Shown one piece after another: positions 5,651-17,600 of a stretch of 23,571 nt of DNA; positions within the stretch are counted from its first letter, which is position 1, and each line of letters opens with the position of its first letter. This stretch comes from JBOFLG01 sp051657745. GTDB taxonomy: Bacteria; Actinomycetota; Actinomycetes; Actinomycetales; Dermatophilaceae. The notes beneath the pieces are model-generated. The model made no database searches, had not been told where the DNA came from, and was given only the letters and a program-made list of their open reading frames with translations. The translations under genes and the position numbers were made by a program. The stretch spans positions 1 to 23,571 of the forward strand of contig JBOFLG010000114.1 of the NCBI GenBank assembly GCA_051657745.1. The letters are read 5' to 3'.

Positions 5651-8600
5651 ATGTCACTCACGTCCGAGCACCGGATCGAGAACCCGCACGCGCCCGCCGA
5701 CGACGATCAGGTGGCGATCGTCGGGATCGGCTGCCGGTATCCGCGGACCATCGCCTCGCCCGAGCAGCTCTGGGAGTTCGTCGCCCGCGGTGGCAACGCC
5801 GCCACGCCGGGCTTCCCGGCCGACCGCGGCTGGGATCTGCCCGCCCTGACCTCCGGCGATCTCGACGTCGCTGGGTCCACGTACGTCCGCGGTGGGTCGT
5901 TCGTCTCCGGGGTGAGCGCGTTCGACCCGGCGTTCTTCGGGATCAGCCCACGTGAGGCGCTCGCGATGGACCCGCAGCAGCGCCTGCTGCTGGAGCTGTC
6001 CTGGGAGGCGCTGGAGCGGGCCGGCATCGACCCCGCCGGGCTGCGCGGATCCCCCGCCGGAGTCTACTTCGGAGTCGTCGCCCAGGAGTACGGCCCCCGG
6101 GTCTTCGACGGCGACCCGGCCCAGGCCGGGCACCTGACCACCGGTACCACGCCGAGTGTCGCCTCCGGCCGGGTCGCCTACTCCCTCGGTCTCAGCGGTC
6201 CGGCGGTCACCGTGGACACCGCCTGCTCGTCGTCGCTGGTCGCGGTACACCTGGCGGCCAAGGCGCTGCGGTCCGGCGAGTGCTCGATTGCGTTGACCGG
6301 CGGGGCCAACGTGGTGTGCGCGCCGAGCATCTTCGTCGGGTTCGCCCGGCTCGGCGCGCTGGCCCCGGACGGCATGAGCAAGCCGTTCTCCGCCGACGCG
6401 GACGGCTTCGGGGTGTCCGAGGGCGCGGCCGTGCTCGTCCTGGAACGGCTTTCCGACGCCCACCGCCACGGCCATGAGGTGCTAGCCGTGCTGCGGGGTA
6501 CCGCGGTCGGCCAGGACGGCGCATCCGACGGACTGTCGGCGCCGAGCGAGGACGGCCAGCGGCGGGTGATCCGTGCGGCGCTGGCCGATGCCGGACTCGA
6601 CGTCGGCGACGTGGACGTCGTGGAGGCGCATGGCACCGGCACCAAGGTCGGCGACCCGATTGAGGCGCGGGCCCTGCTGGCCACGTACGGCGAGGGTCAC
6701 GACCCGCAGAACCCGCTGCTGGTCGGCTCGGTCAAGTCGAACATCGGGCACGCCCAGGCCGCGTCCGGGGTGGCCGGGATCGTGAAGATGGTCGAGGCTA
6801 TTCGGCACGCCGAGGTGCCCGGCACGGTGCACCTGACCCGGCCGACCGCCGCCGTCGACTGGAGCACCGGCACGGTCCGGGTGCCGACCGAGACGGTTCC
6901 GTGGCCGGCCGAGCTAGATCATCCGCGCCGGGCCGCGGTCTCCTCGTTCGGGATCAGCGGCACCAACGCACACGTCATCATCGAGCAGGCGCCGCCAGAG
7001 ACTGATCGGGAGCGGCCGGCCACGCCCGATGCGCCGGCCGTCCCGCTGCTGCTGTCGGCCCGTACGCCCGGCGCGCTGCGGGCGCAGGCGGAGCGGTTGC
7101 GCGCCCGGATGGCCGAGCAGGCCGACCTTGGTCTGGCCGACGTCGCCTACAGCCTCCTGGTCGCCCGCGCCCAGCTCGAACAGCGGGCGGCAGTGCTGGC
7201 CGCGGACCGCGACGAGGCGCTACGGGCACTCGCCGCGCTGGCCGCGGGCGAGCCCGACCCGGCCGTGGTCGTCGGGGAGGCGATCCCCGACGGCCGGATG
7301 TGCTTCGTCTTCCCAGGTCAGGGCTCGCAGTGGCAGGGCATGGCACTGGACCTGATGGACCAGCACCCGGTCTTCCGCGCCTCGATCGCCGAGTGCGAGC
7401 GCGCCCTCGGCGAGTTCGTCGACTGGTCGCTGACCGCGGTCCTGCGGGGCGCGCCCGGCGCGCCCGGGTTCGACCAGGTGGACGTGGTCCAGCCGGTGCT
7501 GTTCGCCGTCATGGTCTCGCTGGCCCGGTGCTGGCAGGAGTTGGGCGTACGCCCCGACGCGGTGATCGGCCACTCGCAGGGTGAGATAGCGGCCGCCTGC
7601 GTCGCCGGCGCCCTGTCGTTGCGGGACGCGGCGATGGTCGTCACCCGGCGCAGCCGGAGCATCCTCGCGATCGCCGGGACCGGCGGCATGGCCTCGGTAA
7701 TGCTGAGTGCCGAGCAGGTCGAGCTTCTGCTGCCCACCTGCCCGGGCGACCTGGAGATCGCCACCGTGAATGGGCCGAACACCACGGTCGTCTCGGGTGA
7801 CACGGCCGGCATCGACGCGTTCATCGCCCAGTGCGAGGCCGGCGACATCCGGGTGCGGCGGATCCCGGTCGACTACGCGTCGCACTCCTCACACGTGGAA
7901 CAGGTGGGTGACGCCGTCGTGGCGGCGTTGGAGGGCATCGAACCCCGGCCGGCGAACACGGCGATCATCTCCACGGTCACCGGTGAGCCGATCGACGGCG
8001 AGCGGATGGACCCCGGGTACTGGTACGACAACCTGCGCCGGACGGTCCGGTTCGCCGACGCCGTCCGGGCCGCGCACGCCGCCGGGCACCGCTTCTTCGT
8101 CGAGATGAGCCCACACCCGGTGCTGACCGCCGGCATCGAGGAGTCGCTGCCGGACGCCGGGCCGGGCGAGTGCAGCGTAGTGACAGGCACGCTACGCCGC
8201 GACGACGGTGACCTGCGCCGGCTGCTGACCTCGGTGGCCGAGATCCGGGTGGCCGGCGGCCCGCTCGAACTCACCGGGCTGATCGGTGAACGCCGTCTGG
8301 TCGATCTGCCCACGTACGCCTTCGAGCACCTGCACCTGTGGCTGTCGCCCGCCCTGACCACCAGCGCCCATTCGGGCGGTACGGGTTCCACCGACCTGGA
8401 CCACCCGTTGCTGGCGGCGGAGTTGGAGCACCCCGAGGACGACGGGATGCAGTTCACTGGGCGCCTGGCGCTGGACACCCACCCGTGGCTGGCCGACCAC
8501 GCGGTCAACGGCGTCGTCCTGGTGCCCGGCGCGGCGCTGGCCGAGCTCCTGCTCTACGCGGGCCAGCGGGCCGGAACCCCGGCGGTCGAGGACCTGGTCC

Positions 8601-11600
8601 TGCGAGAGCCGCTGATCGTCCCGGCCGACGGTGCGGTCCAGGTGCAGGTCGTACTCACTGGCAACGGTGGCGCCCGGGTGTACTCGCGTCCGGACCGGCC
8701 GGGCGCGGCGTGGACCAAGCACGCCGAAGCGACCTTGACACCCGCCGCCGTGGAGCCTGCGGCCAACCCCGACCTGGCCGCCTGGCCACCCCGCGATGCC
8801 AAGAGCGTCGATGTGTCCGACAGCTACGACCGGCTCGCCGCCCGCGGGTACGAGTACGGCCCGGCGTTCCGCGGGCTGCGCGCGGTGTGGCGCCGCGGCG
8901 ACGAGGTGTTCGCCGAGATCACCCTGGACGCGGACCGCAAGGACGACGGCTTCGCGCTGCATCCGGCGCTGCTGGACGCCGCCCTGCACGCGTTGGAGTA
9001 CCTGCCCGCGGATGAGGTGACCACCGATCGGGTACGCCTGCCGTTCGAATGGGCCGGCGTCCGCCTGCACGCCGAGGGCGCCACCACGGCCCGGGTGCGC
9101 ATCCGGCCAACCACGGCGGACACGTACCGGCTGGAACTGGCCGACGCGGCCGGCCTGCCGGTCTGCACCGTGGACTCGCTGACCCTGCGGCCGATCAGTT
9201 GCGACCGCCTGCAGGCCGCCGGTGCCGCGCCCTCCGACGCGCTGTTCGGCGTGGAGTGGATGCCCGCCGCCGTCCCGGAGACGGTCACCGGCCCGGAGTT
9301 CGCGACGTGGCCAGAAGTTCCGACCGCGAACGGCGTGTGCGTGCTGCCCTGCCTGGACGGGACCGGGCCCCTTCCGCAGGGAGCGCACCGCGCGCTCGAC
9401 GAGGTCGCCGGGATCGCCCGACGCTGGCTCACCGACGACACGTACGGGCGGGCGACGCTCGTCGTGCTGACCTCACGGGCGGTGTCGACGGGTCCCGGTG
9501 ACGAGGTGCTGGACCTCGCGTACGCCCCGGTGTGGGGCCTGCTGCGCAGCGCGCAGACCGAGAATCCTGGCCGGATCGTGCTGCTCGACGTGGACGACGC
9601 AACACGGTGGACGAACGCGGTGACGGCGGCTCTGGCCAGTGGCGAACCCCAGGCGGCACTTCGCCGCGGCACCCTGCATACACCCCGGGTTGTCCGCGCC
9701 ACCAATTCCCTGATCGGCGGACTCGACCTGCTGTCCGAGACTACCTGGCAGCTGCGCACGTTGGGCGAGGGCACGCTGGAAGCAGGCAACATGGCGATCA
9801 AGCCGTGGCCCGAGGCGAGCCGGCCGCTTGAGCCCGGCGAGGTCCGCATCGGCGTCCGGGCGCACGGCCTGAACTTCCGCGACGTGATGATCGGCTACCG
9901 GCTGTACCCGGACACCACGGTCGACCTCGGCAACGAGGGCGCCGGCGTGGTCCTTGAAACCGCGCCCGATGTGACCACCCTGCGGCCCGGCGACCGGGTG
10001 ATGGGCATGTTCTTCGGCGTCGGCCCGCAGATCATCCGGCACAGCGGCTATCTGACCCGCTACCCCGACACCTGGTCGTACGAGCAGGCGGCGTGCGTCC
10101 CGGCGGCGTTCCTGACCGCGTACTACGCGCTGCACGAACTGGCCGGCCTCCGCGGCGGCGAGCGGGTGCTGATCCACGCCGGTACCGGCGGAGTCGGACT
10201 GGCCGCGATCCAGCTCGCACAGCACGCCGGAGCCGAGGTGTTCGCCACCGCCAGCCCGGCCAAATGGCCCGTGCTGCGCGGGCTGGGACTGGACGACGAG
10301 CACATCGCGAACTCGCGCACCTGCGACTTCGCCGACGCGTTCGCGCACACCACCAGAGGTGCCGGGGTCAATGTGGTCGTCAACTCGCTGGCCCGCGAGT
10401 TCGTCGACGCGTCGCTTCGGCTGCTGCCGCGTGGCGGCCGGTTCATCGAACTGGGCAAGACCGACATCCGCGACTCGGACACGATCGACCGGACCTTCCC
10501 CGGCGTGCGGTACCAGCACTTCGACCTCACCAAGGTCGGGCCGCACGACACCCAGCGCGTCCTGGTCGCGCTCGGGGCAATGTTCGCCCGCGGCGAGCTG
10601 CGACCGCTGCCGGTATCCGTCCGCGACGTACGCCAGATGCCCGACGCGCTGCGGTTCCTGAGCCGGGGCCGGCACATCGGCAAGCTCGCCGTCACCCTGC
10701 CCCGTCCGCTCGACCCGGCGGGCACGGTCCTGATCACCGGTGGCACGGGCATGCTCGGCTCCCTGCTGGCCCGGCACCTGGTGCGGACGCACGGCCTGCG
10801 CAACCTGCTGTTGGTCAGCCGCAGCGGCAGCGACGCCCCGGGCGCGGCCGAACTGTGCGACGAACTGGGCGCGGATGGCGCCGAGGTACGCGTCGCCGCC
10901 GCCGACGTCGCCGACCCGGCTGCGCTGCACACCGTCTTGTCGGAGGTCCCGGCGGCCCATCCGCTCACCGCGATCGTGCATGCCGCCGGCGTGTTGGACG
11001 ACGCGTTGTTCACCGACCTCACGGCCGAGCAGATCGACCGCGTCGTACGCCCGAAGGTCGACGCCGCCTGGAACCTGCACGAGGCGACCCGCGACCTCGA
11101 CCTATCGGCCTTCGTGCTGTTCTCCTCGGCGGCCGGCATCCTCGGCACGCCGGGACAAGGCAACTACGCGGCGGCCAACACGTTCCTGGACGCGCTGGTG
11201 GAGCACCGCCGCGGCCTCGGTCTGCCCGCGATGTCGCTGGCCTGGGGCCTGTGGGAACAGGCCAGCGGCATGACCGGCCACCTGGGTGAGCGCGACCTCG
11301 ACCGACTGCGCGCGACCGGGTTCACGGCGGTGACCAACGACGAAGGCCTAGCACTGTTCGACACCGCCCTGAGCAGCGGGCAGTCGCTGCTCATTCCGGC
11401 GCGCCTGGACCCCGCGCAGGGCGGCTCGCACGGTGACCTACCGCGGATCCTCAGCGGATTCGCGCGGCCCAGACGGCGGCTGGCCAGCACCGCGAACCCG
11501 CAGACGCAGACGGCCACCGGCACCGACCTGGCGACGATGGGCACCGAGCAGCGCCGGAGCACCCTGACCGGAGTGGTGCGCGGTGTCGCCGCCGCCGTCC

Positions 11601-14600
11601 TGGGCCACCAGTCGGCCGACGCCGTACCCGAGGACGCCGTCTTCAAGAATCTCGGTTTCGACTCGCTCGGCGCGGTCGACTTCCGCAACCGGCTGCGCAA
11701 GGCCACCGGACTGCCGGTGACCGCGAACGCGGTGTTCACCTACCAGACGACGACGGCGCTGACTGACCACCTGCTCACCCTCCTCCCCCCGCATGCCGAC
11801 GCGGAGCCGTCAGCGCCCGTCGAGCGAGAGCCGGAGCCGGAGCCCACACCCGTGCCCGTCGCCAAACCGGACGGCGATCCGGTGCCCCTGAGCCGGTACC
11901 AGCAGGACGTCGTGACCGCCACGCTGACCTGGCCGGACCTGCCGATCGCGCAGCCCACCGGATACGTGCGAATCAACGGGGCGACCGATGTCGGCCGGCT
12001 CACCGCAGCGGTCCGGCACGCGAGCGGGCGGCACGACGCCCTGCGGCTGCGGTTGAACACCGAGGCGCTGACCCAGCACCTGTCCGGCAGGGCGCCCGAG
12101 GTCGAGATCGTGGATTTCCGCTCCGCCGACGACCCCAGGGCCACCTGCCAGGAGTGGATCACCGCGACCACGGCCGCCGTCATCGCCCTGGACGGCCCCC
12201 TGGCCCAGGCCACGATCCTGCGCGATGACGACGACTCGCTGATCCTGTACTGCCGGTTCCACCACGCCGTCGCCGACGCGTGGGGCATCAACCTGTTCAT
12301 CACGCATGTATGTGACGAGTACCTGTCCCCCGATGGGCCGGTCGAGATTGCCCCGAGTTGTCTGCTGAGCGTCGAGGACGACCAGACGTACCGGGGGTCG
12401 GCCGAGTGGCGCGCCGACCGGGACGCGCTGGTGGCGTCGGTGGCCGGGCTGACCCCGGCACTGTTCACCCGGACGACGGGCGTTCAGGGACATCGGCGGC
12501 TGCGCCGGTCGGTGCACGTCCCCGCCGAGTTGGCCGAGCGGGTCCGCGCGACCGGTCACTCGATCTTCGCGGTCACCACGGCCGCGCTGGCCGCCTACCT
12601 GCGCCGGATCCACCGCGACGGCGACATCGTGCTGGGAGTCCCGCTGCTTAACCGGCGTACACCTGAGCAACTGGCCACGGTCTCACACGTCACCAACATC
12701 CTGCCACTGCCGGTGGCCGTGGACGAGAGCCAGTCGCTGCTGGAACTCGCCGACCGGGTGGGGACCGACGTGTGGGAACTCGCCGGGCGGCAACGCTTCG
12801 CCCTCGGCGATCTGCGGAGCGCGTTGCGCGAGGCGGGCCAACCGGCGGACGGGCTGTTCGACGTCACCTACTCGTACGTGACCGTGCCGGCCTCCGGGAA
12901 CGACGACGTCACGCTCGAGTCGACCGTGCTGACCTCCGGATACTCCTTGGACACGGCCAATGTGGTCGTCCGCGAGTACGAGTTGGACCGCTCGCTGGAC
13001 GTCGATGTGTTCTACGCCGAGGACGCGTTCGCCGGCGACTACCCGATCGACGCGGCCATGCGGCACTTCGCCACGCTGCTGGACGCGGGACTGCGGGACC
13101 CGGAGCAGCCGCTGTCCGCGCTGGGCGTGCTCGACGTCGATGAGGAGGACCGGATCCGCGGCTTCGAGCGCCCGGAGCCCATATCGTTCGACGACACGAC
13201 CACGGTGGACAGACTGCTCACCGGCGCGGCCAAGCGGTTCCCGGAACGGACCGCCGTGATCGCTGGCGACACCGAATTGACCTACGCCGACTTCTCCGGC
13301 CGAGTGACCGGACTGGCCGCCGAGTTGCGTGCGGCCGGACTGCGACCCGAGGAACTCGTCCCGGTGCTGCTGCCGCGCGGGGTGGCTTTCGTGGTCGCGG
13401 TCCACGCGATCCTGGCGGCCGGCGGCGCATACGTACCGATCGATCCCGACCATCCCGAACTGCGGGCGAAGGTGCTGCTGAGCGACACAAGCGCCCGGTT
13501 CGCGATCGGCGGCGGCCGGTTGGCCGGACTGCTCGACACGCTCGGCATCACGCGGGTCATCGAGCCCGTGACGGCACCGGCGTTGCCGGTGGCTGCGTCC
13601 ACGCGCCCAGGTGATCTCGCGTACGTCATCTACACCTCGGGATCCACGGGCACGCCCAAGGGCGTGATGATCGAGCACCGCTCGGTGGTCAACCGGCTGG
13701 CCTGGATGCAGAACCGCTACCCGCTGGGTGCCGGCGACGTGATCTTGCACAAGACCCCGGGCAGTTTCGACGTCTCGGTATGGGAACTCATGTGGTGGGC
13801 GCAGACCGGCGCAACCGTGGCCGTCGCTCCCCCGGGCGCCGAGGGTGACCCGTGGGAGCTGGCCGCCGCCGTCGAGCGCCACGGCGTGACCGTCATGCAC
13901 TTCGTACCGTCGATGCTCGCTGCGTTCCTCGACCACCTGGACACCGACCCGCGGGCGGCCGAACAGGTGGCGGGCCTGCGTCGGGTCTTCTGCAGCGGCG
14001 AAGCGCTAACTCTCGCGCTGGCCGCCCGCTTCCGCGAGAGGTTCGCGGCGACCGGGGCAGAGCTCGTCAATCTGTACGGGCCGACCGAGGCGACCGTGGA
14101 CGTGTCGTACTTCGACGTGCCCCGCGACGGCGAACTGGACCGTGTCCCGATCGGTCGCCCCATAGACAACACCGCGCTGCTGGTCCTAGACGCGTCGGGC
14201 CGCCGGTGCCCGGTCGGGGTCGCGGGTGAGTTGAGCATCGCCGGAGCCGGTGTCGGCCGAGGATACCTGAACCGGCCGGCGCTGACCCGGGACGCGTTCG
14301 TCGCCGACGAGACGATCCCCGAGGGTCGCCGCTACCGCACCGGTGACCTGGCCCGGTGGCTGACCGACGGTCAGGTCGAGTACCTCGGCCGCCTGGACGA
14401 CCAGGTCAAGGTGCGCGGCAACCGGGTCACCCTGGGCGAGATCGAGAACGCCATCACGCAGTGCCCGGCGCTGTCCGCGGCCGCCGTCGCCGTCCGGGAC
14501 GACGCACACGGGAGCCGCCTGGTCGCGTACGTCGTGGCGGCCGACGACCCGGTCCGGCCCACCCTGGTCCGGACCGTGGTGGACTTCCTGGCCGACCGGC

Positions 14601-17600
14601 TGCCCGAGTATATGGTGCCCTCGGAGTTCGTCCGGGTCCCGCAACTGCCGCTGACCCGCAGCGGCAAGGTGGACCGGCGGGCGCTGCCGTCGCTGACCGA
14701 TCTCGACCGCGCTGGCGACGAACCGGCTACCGAGGTCGAACGTCGGCTGGCCGCGATCTGGCAGGAGGTGCTCGGCGACGCGAGCTTTGGCGTCCACGAC
14801 GACTTCTTCACCGTCGGCGGCGACTCAATCCGGGTGCTGCGCATGCGGGCCGAGGCGGAGAAGCGCGGACTGTGCTTCGACGTGGAGCGGTTCTACGCCC
14901 GTCCCACCGTCGCCGGACTCGCCGCGTGCCTCGACGGCGACACCCCACCGGCCGGCCCGGCGCCGGTCGCCGAACCGTTCGAGCTCGTGCCGCTGATCGA
15001 CCGGGCGACGCTGCACGACGCGGCCGACGCCTTCCCGGCCTCGCAACTGCAACTCGGCATGGTCTACCACAGCCTGCAGCGGGCCGACTCGTCGCTGTAC
15101 AAGGACGTCTTCCGCTACCGGCTGCGGATGCCGTGGCGCGAGAACCTGTTCCGCGATGCGTACCGCCAACTGGTCCGGCAGCAGCCCGCGCTGCGCTCGG
15201 GGCTGGACCTGACCGGATACTCGACCCCTCTGCAGATCGTCTTCCCGGCGGTCGAGGAGCCGCTCACCGTCGTCACGGGCGCGAACGCGACCGAAGAGGC
15301 GATCGCGGCATACGCGCAGCAGATGCACCGCACGGCGTACCCGCTGCTCGATGACATCCACGGTGAACCGGCGCTACTGCACGGCATGCGGGTGTTCGCC
15401 GACGACAATCGGGTCGAGTTGGTGTTCCACTTCCACCACGCGATGCTCGATGGCTGGAGTGTGGCGCAGTTGGTGAGCGCGCTGCTCAGTGACTACCTGA
15501 CCCGGCTACAGGGCAGACCGATCCCGGCCGGCGCGCAGCCGCAGTCGTCGCTGCTGCTGGCGGAGTTCGCCCGGGCGGAGAACCTGTCCCGCGCCAGCGG
15601 AACCGACCGAGAGTTCTGGACCGAGGAGATCGCCGGGTCGCAGGCGACCGCGATCGAGGGTGAGGCCGCGCACCTTCCCCACGAGGCTGGAGACGACCGC
15701 AGCCGGACGATCACGCTGCCGCGTGGGCTCGACCGGGCCGTCCGGGCGTTCGTGCGGGAGCACCGGGTTCCGCTGAAGTCGGTTCTGCTGGCTGCGCACT
15801 GCCTGACCCTGCGGGCGATGTCCGGCGCCGGCGACCTGGTCACCGGGGTGGTGACCCACGCGCGGCCCGAGCGCGAGGGCGCCGAGTCGTGCGCTGGTCT
15901 GTTCCTCAACACCATTCCGTTACGCCTGGACGCCCGCGAGCGCAGTTGGGTCGGCACGGTCCGGGAGATCGTCGGCTGGGAGCGGCGCAGCTATCCCCAC
16001 CGCCGGTACCCGATGAGCGTGCTGGCCCGCGAGCACGGCGCTGCAGTGTTCCGGACGGCGTTCAACTTCGTCGACTACCACACCCTGGGCGAACTCCTGG
16101 ACGGCGACGCGGAGGTGGAGTTGCTGGACGTCGAGGTGCACGAGCAGACCGACTTCGACCTGCTCGCCACCGCGCTGGTCGATCCGCGCGACGGCACCCT
16201 CGCGGTACGGGTAAGCGCCGGCGAGAGCGGCGTCACCGCAACGCAGTGCGAGCAGTACGGCCTGACGTTCGCGGCCGTCCTGGGTGCCGTCGTCCGCGAC
16301 CCCGAGGCCGTCGCCGAGCCGCGGACCACCCGCAGTGACGACGTGGTCGCCCAGGTCGCCGAGGTCGCGATGCGCCGACCGGGCCGGATCGCGCTGATCG
16401 ACGGCGACCGCGAGTGGGACTACGCCTGGCTGGCCGGTACCGCTGACACGGTGGCTCAGCAGCTGCTGGTCCGCGGTATGCCGCCCGGCGCCAGGATCGC
16501 GGTACGGATGGCCCGGTCGGCCCAGGCGATCGCAGTGGTACTGGGCGTATTGCGGGCCGGGGGTGCCGTCGTACCGCTGGATCCGACCTATCCGCCGCAG
16601 CGGATCGCGACGATGCTGTCGATAGTTCGGCCCTACCTGACCGTGGTCGATGCCGGTGAGCCCGCCGGCAAAGGACCGTCCTGCCCGGCGGCCGAGCTGC
16701 TCGGTACCGAGCCCGCGCAGCCGGTCGCGCTACCCGCGATCGGGGCACAGGACATCGCCTACGTGCTGTTCACCTCCGGATCGACCGGTGAACCGAAGGG
16801 CGTGGCGATGCCACACCGGGCGCTGAGTAACCTGATCGCCTGGCAGAACGGCCGCCCCACCGGCACCGTGGGCGGGCACACCCTGCAGTTCGCACCGCTG
16901 AGCTTCGACGTTGCGTTCCAGGAGATATTTTCGACGCTGTGCGGCGCGGGGACCCTGCACCTGATCCCGGAGGCCGTGCACCAGGATCCCCGGGCTGTGC
17001 TCGCCACCATCGAGCGCCGCGAGATCGAGCGGATCTACCTGCCGTACGTGGCCCTGCAGACGCTCGCCGAGGTGGCCCGGTCCACGTCGACGTATCCGAC
17101 GAGCCTGTCCACCATGGTCTCCTCGGGTGAGCAGTTGCGCATCACCCCGGAGATCCGGGCGTGGCGCGCGGCGAACCCGCGGATGATCCTGGAGAACCAG
17201 TACGGCCCGACCGAGACCCACGTCGTTACCGCACACCCGATGCCGGGTGGGGAGGACGCCGATCCGGCCATGCCGCCGATCGGCACCGAGATCGCCCGGA
17301 CCACGGTGGCATTGCTGGACGAGCAGCTGCGGCCGGTACCGGCGGGCGCTCCGGGTGAGATCTACCTGGAGGGCTCCTGTGTGGCCCGCGGTTACGAGCG
17401 ACGTCCCGGGCTGACCGCCCAGCGGTTCGTGGCCGGGCCTGGCGGACAGGTCCGGTACCGGACCGGGGACATCGGCATCCGAATGACCACCGGCGACCTG
17501 GTCAGCCTCGGTCGGGCCGATGGCCAGGTCAAGGTACGCGGGCACCGGGTCGAATGCGCCGAGGTGGAGTTGGCCGTGCTGCGGGCGGGTCAGGACGGCA

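Noticed and set aside
11651..11668. Possible tandem ACPs after the PKS module
   Set aside because: Only one GFDSL serine site (Ser2005) precedes the C domain; the rest is a Pro/Glu-rich linker.
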